A stretch of DNA of 37,211 nt, taken from positions 1 through 37,211 of the IMG/VR virus record IMGVR_UViG_3300024314_000008; one strand, 5' to 3'. Made by a program: the position numbers and the translations under genes. This DNA comes from a virus. The notes under the pieces were generated by a model. The model saw only the letters and a program-made list of their open reading frames with translations. It was not told the origin of the DNA and did not search any database. Each line of letters opens with the position of its first letter. Position 1 is the first letter of the stretch. This document shows positions 7,653-15,700 of this stretch, piece after piece.

Positions 7653-7937
7653 ATGGCTACTACAAAGAACGTCACTCGAACTCCATCAGGGAGAATTAAG
7701 TACCGGGGAGAAACCTTTGCAGGTTACAACAAACCAAAAAGAACGCCCGGTGCAAAGAAAAAGAGTGCCGTTTTGGCTAAAAAGGGCTCTGAGATTAAAC
7801 TTGTTAGATTCGGGGACCCTAAGATGTCTATTAAAAAAGACCAACCTAAAAACCGTAAAAGTTTCCGCGCACGACATTCCTGTGACACGGCCAAAGATAA
7901 ATTTAGTGCCAGATACTGGTCTTGTAAAGCGTGGTGA
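7653..7937 (+). CDS. Small basic phage protein with SFRARH...ARYWSCKxW motif
   Basis: This 94-aa, very basic protein (many K and R) has a C-terminal block R-K-S-F-R-A-R-H-S-C-D then K-F-S-A-R-Y-W-S-C-K-A-W. I recognise this ending as a widespread conserved tail on small proteins of marine phages. Two cysteines and the basic character could bind nucleic acid or metal, but no function is known to me. It is followed at once by a small membrane-protein gene and two more basic proteins, forming a cluster of small lysine-rich genes. Confidence 0.7.
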   Translation: MATTKNVTRTPSGRIKYRGETFAGYNKPKRTPGAKKKSAVLAKKGSEIKLVRFGDPKMSIKKDQPKNRKSFRARHSCDTAKDKFSARYWSCKAW

Positions 7938-7944
7938 TGAGTAC

Positions 7945-8127
7945 ATGGAAGTGAAAGAAGTATTAGCTAAACTCGAAAAACATGAGGCTGAGTGCAATCT
8001 CAGGTATCAGAGAATAGAAGAGCGTTTAGCTGAACATAAGAGCGCCTTATCGGCATTGGACGTAAAGCTTTGGGCACTGGCGGTCTTGATTATAATCGCA
8101 CCTTTTGTGCAGAAATTTTTAGGGTGA
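7945..8127 (+). CDS. Small coiled-coil membrane protein (XhlA-like layout)
   Basis: The start chosen is the ATG at 7945, because a longer open frame (from 7717) only overlaps the preceding gene. The 60-aa product has a charged heptad-rich helix (residues 3-38) and one C-terminal membrane segment (about 42-57: L-W-A-L-A-V-L-I-I-I-A-P-F-V). This layout resembles the haemolysin XhlA family found in lysis and export cassettes, where the protein aids membrane permeabilisation. The start codon has no strong ribosome binding site, so coupling to the upstream stop (8 bp away) is likely. Function is inferred. Confidence 0.6.
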   Translation: MEVKEVLAKLEKHEAECNLRYQRIEERLAEHKSALSALDVKLWALAVLIIIAPFVQKFLG

Positions 8128-8131
8128 CCGC

Positions 8132-8317
8132 ATGGCGTATTCTAAAAAATCTAAAAAAGCTTCCTCTAAAAGCAAAGGAAGCAAAATATGTCCCAAAGGA
8201 AAAGCTTGGGCCGAGCGTACTTTCGACACTTATCCTAGTGCGTATGCCAACATGGCCGCTTCTAAATACTGCAAAGACCCTAACTATGCGAAAAAAAGTA
8301 AGGGGAAAAAGAAATAA
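8132..8317 (+). CDS. Small lysine-rich phage protein with CPKGKAWAxRTFxxYPSAYAN motif
   Basis: This 61-aa protein is flanked by basic tails and has a compact conserved core: I-C-P-K-G-K-A-W-A-E-R-T-F-D (about 18-31) then Y-P-S-A-Y-A-N-M-A-A-S-K-Y-C-K-D. I recognise this core from many tailed-phage genomes, always as a short basic protein. The two Cys residues are separated by about 28 residues. DNA binding inside the capsid is a plausible but unproven role. Its stop overlaps the next gene's start by 1 bp (TAATG). Confidence 0.7.
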   Translation: MAYSKKSKKASSKSKGSKICPKGKAWAERTFDTYPSAYANMAASKYCKDPNYAKKSKGKKK

Positions 8318-8697
8318 TGGGCAAGTTGAAGGATTGGGTCGATGAAGATTGGGTCAGAATTGACAGCCAAGGTAATATCGCAGGTAAATGCGGTACTTCA
8401 AAGAATAAAAAAAATCCTGACAGGTGCTTACCTCGATCTAAAGCTAATAGTCTTAGCAAGTCTGAAAGGGCTTCGACGGCTCGTAAGAAAAAGCGCGAAG
8501 GCTCTAAAGGAAAGCAAGTGGTTTCAAACACCAAAGCCGCCAAAGTGGTAAAGAAAGGCGACGGTGGAGTAATTTCTACCAAACCTAAACGACCATTTAA
8601 TGGAAAATCACAAGCTGGTACAGCCATAGCTAGAGGTTGCGGCAAAGTCATGAACAACCGACGTAAACGAACAAAGGGATCGGTGACACAATCATGA
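8317..8697 (+). CDS. Basic conserved phage protein (CGTSKxKKxPDRCLPRSKA motif)
   Basis: This 126-aa strongly basic protein has two recognisable parts. Residues 6-45 carry W-V-D-E-D-W-V-R-I-D, then K-C-G-T-S and N-P-D-R-C-L-P-R-S-K-A, a pattern seen in uncharacterised phage proteins. The C-terminal end carries I-A-R-G-C-G-K-V-M-N-N-R-R-K-R-T-K, a tail that I have also seen as the end of other short phage proteins. The linker is lysine-rich. It looks like a fusion of two common small-phage-protein modules. A DNA- or capsid-binding role is only suggested by charge. Confidence 0.65.
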   Translation: MGKLKDWVDEDWVRIDSQGNIAGKCGTSKNKKNPDRCLPRSKANSLSKSERASTARKKKREGSKGKQVVSNTKAAKVVKKGDGGVISTKPKRPFNGKSQAGTAIARGCGKVMNNRRKRTKGSVTQS

Positions 8698-9281
8698 ACT
8701 TAGCCTTTTACAACCAACCTGTAGAAAAAGCTATTGTAGAAGAAATACTACAATGGTCTACAGAAGCTTTGGAAAAGCCTAGTTCGTTTTACAACGACTT
8801 ACCCCCGTGTCCGTATGCTCGTAAAGCTTGGATGGACGACAAAGTTGCCATTCTATTTAAGTATGATGACTCTTATCAAACCTTATATTCTTGTATATCC
8901 CAGTTCGACGATAATTTTGATTTAGTAATTATTGTAGACCTAGCTAACGATAAAGACCCTGAAGCATTCCACGATTACTTTTACGCACTTAATGAATTTA
9001 TTGCGGCGGGTACGTTTATTGATAAAGACATCTGGTTGATGGGGTTTCACCCTGACGATGAGATAACCGAAGCTGCCGAAGCTACTGCTATAGAGGCAGT
9101 AACTGACACAGAATACAGCATGATATTCGTACAACGATTGTCCAAGCTACAAGAAGCAGCAGACAAGTTGGACAAAAAGGGATATTATGATAGTTATGAT
9201 GGCGAATACAACGCTTGTGAGATATTTGACAAGCGAGAGCAATTATACAGGAGACTGAAAAATGGCGATGAAACCACGTAA
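8694..9281 (+). CDS. Conserved phage protein with PPCPYARKAW motif, function unknown
   Basis: This 195-aa acidic protein overlaps the previous gene by 4 bp (ATGA). It contains D-L-P-P-C-P-Y-A-R-K-A-W (about 36-47), a hydrophobic strand L-V-I-I-V-D-L-A (about 76-83) and K-D-I-W-L-M-G-F-H-P-D-D-E (about 112-124), then a helical C-terminus rich in E and Y. I recognise the set from marine phages. The C-P-[FY]-A motif is reminiscent of the DUF1415-type bacterial proteins, but that link is weak. Its acidic character contrasts with the basic neighbours. Whether it is in the virion is unknown. Confidence 0.65.
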   Translation: MNLAFYNQPVEKAIVEEILQWSTEALEKPSSFYNDLPPCPYARKAWMDDKVAILFKYDDSYQTLYSCISQFDDNFDLVIIVDLANDKDPEAFHDYFYALNEFIAAGTFIDKDIWLMGFHPDDEITEAAEATAIEAVTDTEYSMIFVQRLSKLQEAADKLDKKGYYDSYDGEYNACEIFDKREQLYRRLKNGDETT

Positions 9282-9393
9282 GAAAAAAGCACCGGCTAAA
9301 AAAATGAGAGCAGGTGGAATGGTTAAGAAAATGCGCGGCGGCGGCATGGTAAAGAAGATGCGCGGCGGTGGAATGGTTAAGAAGAAGAAATAA
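9262..9393 (+). CDS. 43-aa lysine/glycine peptide with three 9-residue repeats
   Basis: This gene starts inside the end of the preceding gene, after an AGGAGA site, and its stop TAA overlaps the next start by 1 bp. The peptide is M-A-M-K-P-R-K-K-K-A-P-A-K-K, then M-R-A-G-G-M-V-K-K, two copies of M-R-G-G-G-M-V-K-K, and two final lysines. Codons differ between copies, so the repeat is kept at protein level. Similar GG-M-V units occur in many marine phage virion proteins. It has no enzymatic capacity; a nucleic-acid-neutralising or virion-linker role is guesswork. Placement, start signal and tight overlaps support it being a real gene. Confidence 0.7.
   Translation: MAMKPRKKKAPAKKMRAGGMVKKMRGGGMVKKMRGGGMVKKKK
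9304..9384 (+). repeat. Three 27-bp coding repeats
   Basis: The units at 9304-9330, 9331-9357 and 9358-9384 each encode M-R-[AG]-G-G-M-V-K-K. Synonymous differences (for example GGT/GGC and GTT/GTA) distinguish the copies. Confidence 0.85.
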
Positions 9394-10061
9394 TGACTGT
9401 TTCTAATAGCAAAGATTTTGAACTGGACGTTGCTGAATACGTTGAAGAAGCGTTTGAGCGATGCGGCCTTGAGGTGCGTACTGGTTACGACCTGAAGACG
9501 GCAAAGCGTTCGTTAAATCTATTGCTGGCCGACTGGGCTAACCGTGGGTTAAACCAGTGGACCATTAAACAGCGTTCTTTAACTCTTGTGCAAGGCACTG
9601 GAGAATACAACCTGAGTGGCGATATTATTGACGTATTGTCTGTAATCATTCGCAGAGACGGCACAGATTATGCTTTAGAGCGTTTAAGCCGGGATGAATA
9701 TCTGACAATTCCGACGAAAACGACACAAAGTAGGCCTAATCAGTTCTTCTTAGACCGTCAGATCACTCCAAACCTCAAAATTTGGCCTGTTCCACAGAAC
9801 AGTACGGACGTTATTTATTACGATGCACTTACTCGTATGGACGATGCGGACGTTTACACCAACACAATGGACCTACCTTTCAGGTTTTACCCGTGTTTGG
9901 CAGCAGGACTGGCTTATTACATTGCGTTGAAGCGGGCTCCGAATAGGGTTCAAATGCTCAAAGCTATGTATGAAGAAGAATTTGATAGGGCCGCAACCGA
10001 GGATCGTGATAGGTCTTCATTTAACGTTGTCCCTAGATATGAATACTATAGGACGGGCTGA
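9393..10061 (+). CDS. Head-tail adaptor (P22 gp4-like) candidate
   Basis: This 222-aa protein starts by TAATG coupling to the 43-aa peptide gene. The N-terminal helix pattern (V-A-E-Y-V-E-E-A-F-E-R-C-G at about 12-24, then L-N-L-L-L-A-D-W-A-N-R-G near 42-53) and the helical C-terminus (L-A-A-G-L-A-Y-Y-I-A-L-K-R-A-P then L-K-A-M-Y-E-E-E-F-D-R-A) fit the P22 gp4 / T7 gp11-type adaptors. These sit between the portal and the tail and stabilise packaged DNA. A related adaptor gene follows at 10417. Assignment is by overall pattern, not by a single catalytic motif. Confidence 0.65.
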   Translation: MTVSNSKDFELDVAEYVEEAFERCGLEVRTGYDLKTAKRSLNLLLADWANRGLNQWTIKQRSLTLVQGTGEYNLSGDIIDVLSVIIRRDGTDYALERLSRDEYLTIPTKTTQSRPNQFFLDRQITPNLKIWPVPQNSTDVIYYDALTRMDDADVYTNTMDLPFRFYPCLAAGLAYYIALKRAPNRVQMLKAMYEEEFDRAATEDRDRSSFNVVPRYEYYRTG

Positions 10062-10420
10062 TGGCAAAGTACGCATCGGGTAAAAACGCATACGCTATTT
10101 CAGACCGCTCTGGTTTCAGATACCCCTACAAGGTAATGAAAAAAGAGTGGAACGGATTGCTTGTGGGTCCAGATGAGTACGAACCAAAGCAGCCACAACT
10201 GGGTCCTTTTAGAACTGTATCTGATCCGCAGGCCTTACAAGGCGCTAGACCAGACTCTCCTAACCCTACCAGTGCTTTTCTTATTGTTACTACAAATGGG
10301 ATTGTTTACTTAGGTAATGGTAACTGGAGTACAGCGGGAACAGCAGAAATGCCTTCGGAACTTGATATAACTGACGCTTTACAAGGTGCCGTGGGCACCG
10401 TATCGGTGGTGACACCATGA
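10061..10420 (+). CDS. Small conserved structural protein with degenerate zinc-ribbon-like motif
   Basis: This 119-aa protein is coupled to the previous gene by TGATG. It starts A-K-Y-A-S-G-K-N-A, then I-S-D-R-S-G-F-R-Y-P-Y (13-23), W-N-G-L-L-V (30-35) and E-P-K-Q-P-Q-L-G-P (41-49). In relatives I recall, this region carries C-x-x-C pairs that form a zinc ribbon. Here the matching positions read S-D-R-S and G-P-D-E, so metal binding is probably lost while the surrounding motif is kept. It lies between two adaptor genes, which suggests a head-tail junction component. The comparison to relatives is from memory. Confidence 0.65.
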   Translation: MAKYASGKNAYAISDRSGFRYPYKVMKKEWNGLLVGPDEYEPKQPQLGPFRTVSDPQALQGARPDSPNPTSAFLIVTTNGIVYLGNGNWSTAGTAEMPSELDITDALQGAVGTVSVVTP

Positions 10421-11067
10421 GTTTTACATACGATCAGTTAAAAACAGCGATACAAGACTACGCAGAGAACGATGAAACGTCTTTTGTAAACAATTTGCCT
10501 GTGTTCATACGTCAGGCGGAGGAAAGAATACTCAAAAACGTGCAGTTGAGCCTGTTTCGCAAGAACGTCAGCGGCAATATGACGCAGGCAAACCAGTATT
10601 TGGCTTGTCCTAGTGACTTTTTAGCCCCGTTTTCGCTTTCTTTTGTAGATGCTAACAGCGACAAGACGTTTTTAGAGTTTAAGGACACTGATTTTGTACA
10701 ATCCTTTAACCCAAACCCCGCAACGACGGGTAATCCGCGGTTTTACGCGGTATTTGACGTTGATAATTTTATTATCGGTCCTACTCCCGATGCAGCAAGG
10801 GCTGTGGAGTTACATTACTTCTATAGACCGGCTAGTTTAACGGCTGGAGCAGGTTCAGGGACCACGTGGCTTAGTGAAAACGCACAAATGGCCATGCTTT
10901 ATGGCAGCTTAATTGAAGCATATATCTATATGAAGGGTGAACAGGATATAATGGCTGCGTATGAAAAAAGATTTACAGAAGCGATGACCGGCATGAAAAT
11001 GTTGGGTGAAAACAAAGAAGTAACCGATGATTATCGCACTGGTATGTTAGTGAGGCCGAAACAATGA
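10417..11067 (+). CDS. Tail adaptor, T7 gp11 (tail tubular A)-like
   Basis: This 216-aa protein overlaps the upstream gene by 4 bp (ATGA). It shows the gp11-like pattern: L-K-T-A-I-Q-D-Y-A-E-N near the start, L-P-V-F-I-R-Q-A-E-E-R-I-L (about 27-39), a central beta region with L-A-C-P-S-D-F-L and I-I-G-P-T-P-D, then a C-terminal helical pair including Y-G-S-L-I-E-A-Y-I-Y-M-K and Y-E-K-R-F-T-E-A-M. Such proteins form the ring that joins the portal or adaptor to the tail nozzle of podoviruses. With the 9393 gene it would complete a two-ring connector. Confidence 0.72.
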   Translation: MSFTYDQLKTAIQDYAENDETSFVNNLPVFIRQAEERILKNVQLSLFRKNVSGNMTQANQYLACPSDFLAPFSLSFVDANSDKTFLEFKDTDFVQSFNPNPATTGNPRFYAVFDVDNFIIGPTPDAARAVELHYFYRPASLTAGAGSGTTWLSENAQMAMLYGSLIEAYIYMKGEQDIMAAYEKRFTEAMTGMKMLGENKEVTDDYRTGMLVRPKQ

Positions 11068-11363
11068 GCTTCCCAGCATTAGAACTAGATATGAACCCTG
11101 ACTTCAAGGTGGAAGTACACACCACTCAGAACCGGGGATTCACACCAGAGGAAATTGCAGAGAGATGCGCTAATAAAATAATATCTATTAGTGATTCTGC
11201 AAACCCTGCAATACAGGCACAAGCACACGCCTTTCGTCAACACATTGTAAAAGTTTTAGAATTTTACATGCGCGAAGCGATAAAAAGTGATAGAACAACC
11301 GTGTACAACGCAATTATTGATTCTGGTAATCAAGAACTTGCGGAACTAATTAGGAGACTGTAA
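11064..11363 (+). CDS. Small helical conserved phage protein
   Basis: This 99-aa protein overlaps the adaptor gene by 4 bp (ATGA). It contains N-R-G-F-T-P-E-E-I-A-E-R-C-A (about 23-36), I-S-D-S-A-N-P-A-I-Q-A-Q-A and a C-terminal L-A-E-L-I-R-R-L; this set is familiar from marine phage genomes. It is soluble and helical, with one Cys. It is encoded between the adaptor and a tail-module protein, so it may help to assemble the connector. No function is established. Confidence 0.68.
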   Translation: MSFPALELDMNPDFKVEVHTTQNRGFTPEEIAERCANKIISISDSANPAIQAQAHAFRQHIVKVLEFYMREAIKSDRTTVYNAIIDSGNQELAELIRRL

Positions 11364-11365
11364 CC

Positions 11366-11818
11366 ATGGCTTTCAGCGGAAACTTCATGTGTACATCGTT
11401 CAAGAAAGAGCTATTGTACGGTGTCCACGACTTTGATCTCTCTTCGGGAGATGCTTTTAAAATTGCTCTTTACACCAACAGCGCCTCTTTCGATGCTACG
11501 ACTACTGCGTACACTACCAGTAACGAAGTAAGTGGAACAGGTTACACTGCTGGTGGCGGAGCTTTGACTAACGTCGATCCTACTTCATCCGGAACTACGG
11601 CACTAACGGACTTTCAAGACGAAACGTTCTCAAATGCAACAATTACGGCACGTGGGGCATTAATATATAATACTACTCCCAATACTACGTCACTTTCGGT
11701 AACCAACCCGAGTGTTGTAGTTTTGGATTTCGGCGCGGACAAAACATCCACCGCAGGTGATTTTACGATTGTTTTTCCAACTGCTGATGCAAGTAACGCG
11801 ATTATACGGATAGCGTAA
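11366..11818 (+). CDS. Conserved beta-rich virion structural protein
   Basis: This 150-aa protein begins with a conserved-looking block: F-K-K-E-L-L-Y-G-V-H-D-F-D (about 12-24) and F-K-I-A-L-Y-T-N-S-A (about 31-40). It continues with T/S/G-rich strands including N-E-V-S-G-T-G-Y-T-A-G-G-G. I recognise this pattern as a common structural protein in tailed phages of aquatic bacteria. It is coupled to the next, fibre-like gene by TAATG. Role in the virion (tail-associated or decoration) is inferred; no receptor or enzymatic motif is seen. Confidence 0.7.
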   Translation: MAFSGNFMCTSFKKELLYGVHDFDLSSGDAFKIALYTNSASFDATTTAYTTSNEVSGTGYTAGGGALTNVDPTSSGTTALTDFQDETFSNATITARGALIYNTTPNTTSLSVTNPSVVVLDFGADKTSTAGDFTIVFPTADASNAIIRIA

Positions 11819-12711
11819 TGGCTGACGTAATCGTCCCAATAGGCGGCTGGGGCCGTTCAGGTTGGGGCGCAGGCCCGTGGTCCCAGAGTGGGCTACCACA
11901 AGCTGCGGGTTCTGTAGGTTCAGTAACGGTTGTGGCGGAAGCCAACGTTCCGGTTACAGGACTACAAGCAACAGGTAGTGTTGGCAGCGTAACAATAAAC
12001 GCAGCAGCCAACGTGTCTGTAACAGGGGTAGCTGGTACTGGCCAAGTGGGCAGTGTCACTACAACGGCAGATGCCAATGTTAACGTTACAGGCGTAGCGG
12101 GAACAGGGCAAGTCGGTTCGGTCAGCATAACTGCTGGTGCGAACGTACCCGTCACCGGATTGGCCGGAACTGGAGCAGTAGGCTCCGTATCGGTCACCGC
12201 AGATGCAAACGTAAACGTTACGGGTGTGTCGGGAACAGGGGTCGTAGGCTCCGTAAGCGTCGAAGCTGGCGCAATTGTACCCGTCACAGGACTTGAGGCC
12301 ACAGGGTCCGTTGGTTCAGTAACGATTGTTGCAAAAGCCAATGTTTTCCCAACAGGTCTTCAAGCTACTGGTCAGGTAGGCGACGCCACTGTAGATGGCG
12401 AAGCCAATGTACCGGTAACAGGCTTGTCTGCGACAGGCACCACTGGATCAGTTTCAGTAAGAACGGGTCAGACAATTAACGTTGGTGGTGTGAGTGGAAC
12501 AGGTCAAGTCGGAAGTGTCACAGTAGAAAGTGATGCTGTAATAAATGTAATAGGAGTCAGCGCAACAGGTGGTGTCGGAAACGTACTGGTATACTCTAAC
12601 ATTGTCCCGGATCAAAATCCGGGTTATAGTGAGATAGATGTTAACCAGTCGCCGTCATGGTCGGAGGAAGAACCAACCCAGAGCGCAAATTGGACGCAAA
12701 TAGCAGCGTGA
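11818..12711 (+). CDS. Fibre-like protein of ten 22-residue repeats
   Basis: This 297-aa protein has three parts. Residues 1-30 hold a Trp/Gly motif (G-G-W-G-R-S-G-W-G-A-G-P-W). Residues 31-250 are ten consecutive 22-residue repeats of the form G-x-V-G-S-V-x-V-x-A-x-A-N-V-x-V-T-G-[LV]-x-[AG]-T, with a broken eleventh. The C-terminus carries S-P-S-W-S-E-E-E-P-T and S-A-N-W-T-Q-I. Regular repeats of this length and composition would suit a beta-solenoid or elongated fibre. The first repeat's A-A-G-S-V-G-S-V resembles the end of the 19790 product. It directly precedes the main tail fibre gene. The function is inferred to be adhesion or virion decoration. Confidence 0.75.
   Translation: MADVIVPIGGWGRSGWGAGPWSQSGLPQAAGSVGSVTVVAEANVPVTGLQATGSVGSVTINAAANVSVTGVAGTGQVGSVTTTADANVNVTGVAGTGQVGSVSITAGANVPVTGLAGTGAVGSVSVTADANVNVTGVSGTGVVGSVSVEAGAIVPVTGLEATGSVGSVTIVAKANVFPTGLQATGQVGDATVDGEANVPVTGLSATGTTGSVSVRTGQTINVGGVSGTGQVGSVTVESDAVINVIGVSATGGVGNVLVYSNIVPDQNPGYSEIDVNQSPSWSEEEPTQSANWTQIAA
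11908..12567 (+). repeat. Ten 66-bp coding repeats
   Basis: Each 66-bp unit encodes one 22-residue repeat of the fibre-like protein. Units differ at many third positions and at several amino acids, so the array is diverged rather than freshly amplified. The conserved G-S-V and V-T-G cores define the register. Confidence 0.85.
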
Positions 12712-12722
12712 GGATAAAATAG

Positions 12723-15700
12723 ATGCCAAGTACCTATACAGTTAACCTCGGTATTGAAAAACCGGCCACTGGTGAGCAGTCGGGTACATGGGGTGATACT
12801 ACAAACGTCAATTTCGATATTCTGGATCAAGCGATCAATGGCGCAGAGCGAGTTACGCTCACTAGCGCGGGTTCATCCGGATCACCAAATGCTTTAAATA
12901 TCACTAACGGTGCGACCTCTGATGGGCGCAACAAGTGGATTGAATTTTACAGTTCAGGCGATCTTGGGGGTTCTGTATACGTTCAGTTAGTCCCAAATGA
13001 CGCTGAAAAAATAGTTTTTGTAAGAAATAGTTTGGCAAGTAGCCGGTCTATTTTACTTTTCCAAGGCACATATAACTCTGGTCGGGACTTAGAAATACCG
13101 GCGGGCGTAGACATGGTAGTTAAGTTCGATGGTGGCGGCGCAAGTGCAGCTACTGTTACTGACGTTTTTACCAAGTTACGTGCTACTGAAATTACCACAC
13201 CTACTTTAACCGCTACTACTGCCGATATTAACGGCGGTACTATTGATAACTCTGTTATTGGTGGTTCTACAGCGGCAGCAGTAACCGGTACAGCGGTTGT
13301 TGCTAATACAAGTTTAAACATTGCAGGTGACGGCGCGACTGTTACCGGCATTAAAGACGAAGACAATATGGCGTCTAATAGCGCCACAAAGCTTGCTACT
13401 CAGCAATCTATTAAAGCGTATGTTGATTCACAGGTAGGCACGGTCGATACATGGGCCGAGGTTCTAGCTAATGGAGCTACGTCTGGATCAACCAACCCGG
13501 AGGTTACTGCGGGTCAGGCACTTAAAACTAATACTATTAACGAAACGTCTGCGGGCAGCGGTGTCACAATTGACAGTGTTTTGCTCAAAGATGACGTAGT
13601 TAATGCTACGGATATTGAGACGAGCAGTATTTCTGCAAATGACGGTACGCCATCGGCAACCATTGCTAACACTACCGGTAACTTTACGATCACCAATTTT
13701 GTATCGAACTCCGTAGATATTGGTGGCGGTGCTATTGATGGCACTGTAATTGGCGGCGCAAGCACGGCAGCGGGATCGTTTACTACTTTGGATGCTTCAG
13801 GTGCTTTTACTGGAACCACGGCTACTTTAACTACCGCTGATAACGCTACGCAGCTAACCCTTGTTTCTACAGATGCAGATGCAAGTCATGGACCTGTTCT
13901 GGATTTAAAAAGGGATAGTTCTAGTCCAGCAGATAATGACCCTTTAGGATTAGTAAGGTTTCTTGGAGAAAATGATGCGGATGGAGCGCTCACATACGCA
14001 AGAATATACGCAACTATTAGAGACGCTTCTAATGGCACAGAAGATGGAATGCTGTCCTTTAATACCGTAAGCGGTGGTGCGAATAAATCAAGATTAGAAC
14101 TTGATACTACAGAGTCTGTATTTAACGAAAGTGGTGCAGACATCGACTTTAGGGTGGAAACATCCAATGCTTCCCACGCTTTGTTTTTAGACTCAGCTAA
14201 TGATCGTATGGGCATTTTTGAAAGTTCTCCTGTCTACACATTTGATGTAGATGCGGAGACACGGTTTCAAAAACAAATAAATTACGGGGGTTACACTTCT
14301 GAATACCCTGCCGATGTAGTGACAGTCACTAGAGGAAGTGCTGCAAGCGATACCGCGTGGGTAAAAATAGGAACGCTAGACAATCCCGGTCAAGCTGACA
14401 TTTTATATAGTTGCGGAACCTCTGCCAGTGAAGAGACTGGAATTATTAGTTTAGTACAGACTTATTCAGGTTCAAACCTCGGATTGACGGTAAAAAGACA
14501 GACTTACAACCGACAAGTTACTAAAGTACGTGTTGTGCAGGTCGGTGCAGGCGGAACCGACTATGAAATTTGGGTACAGATTGATAACGGAAGTGACCAG
14601 ACCAGTGACCCGTATGTCAGAGCAATAGTTAAATTAGCGCAGACACTTTCGATTGCTAATCGTTGGACTTACGCTATGTCGGTGGGAACACCGGGAACTG
14701 CTGCAACAGAAGTAGACCTTGACGTCTCCGCAGGGGGGTCTGCTTCTAGCGCTAGAAACCAAACCGCCTATGCTGGTTTTACTAACAACTCTTTGGGCGC
14801 AATCTTCAACAATGACGGAGCCGATTCGGATTTTCGGGTGGAATCTGCTAATAACACCCATACGTTATTTGTTGATAGTAGTGCTGACAAAGTTATGGTC
14901 GGCACATCAGTTGCACCAAACACGTTTAGCGTTTTAGGTAGCTTTTACAACGCTGGTTTTTATCGAAACTTTACGGGTGCAGGTACTGCCGCTAATTATG
15001 TGGGAATAGGCCGAACAGACTCTGCCGGAAATTTAGTTGACGGCGTTCGAATTACTGGTGGCGGCGATGAAAATGCCGAAGCAAGTCATAATGGTTACTT
15101 TAACCTTGAGATTAGAAATAGCGGAAACTTTAGAAGCTTGCTGTCGGCTTTTAGTAGCGGAAATGAACTTGTCGTAAATGACGGTGGTCTTGACATGGAC
15201 TTCCGCGTCGAGTCTGACTCTAACGTAAATATGCTTCTTGTTGATGCAGGCAATAACAGGGTAGGCGTTGGTGTCTCTCCTACAGCTAGGTTTGAAATAC
15301 AAGATACTAATAATGTTTCTATAAAATTTGGGGATTTAGCATCATACCCTAGTAATGTAGTACCTTGTTTTATAGGTACAGGAACGTCTGCTTTAGCGGG
15401 TGTTAATGGTGATTTAATATTAGTGCCCAGAACAAGTGACCAAGGAAAAATAATATTTGCCACTGGTCATAACGGTGCGGCTTCTGAAAATATGCGTGTT
15501 TTTGATGGTGGCATTACTATTAACGAGGATGGTGCAGACCGTGACTTCCGCGTTGAATCAAACAACAACGCTAATATGCTGTTTGTTGATGGCGGTAATG
15601 ATAAGATTGGCGTGGGCACAAATGCCCCGACCGAGATGCTTGAAGTTTTTAGTGAAGCCGCAAGTACAGCTATTGAAGTAAGTGCAGGTAAAGCCTCCAC

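Noticed and set aside
7717-7944. Long N-terminal extension of the small membrane protein
   Set aside because: It overlaps the 7653 gene almost completely in another frame. The ATG at 7945 gives a compact coiled-coil plus membrane protein.
11802-12341. Long minus-strand open frame (179 aa) rich in T, P and V
   Set aside because: It is the antisense of the 66-bp repeats of the 11818 gene. Its periodic composition follows from the coding repeats, and it has no ribosome binding site or neighbours on that strand.
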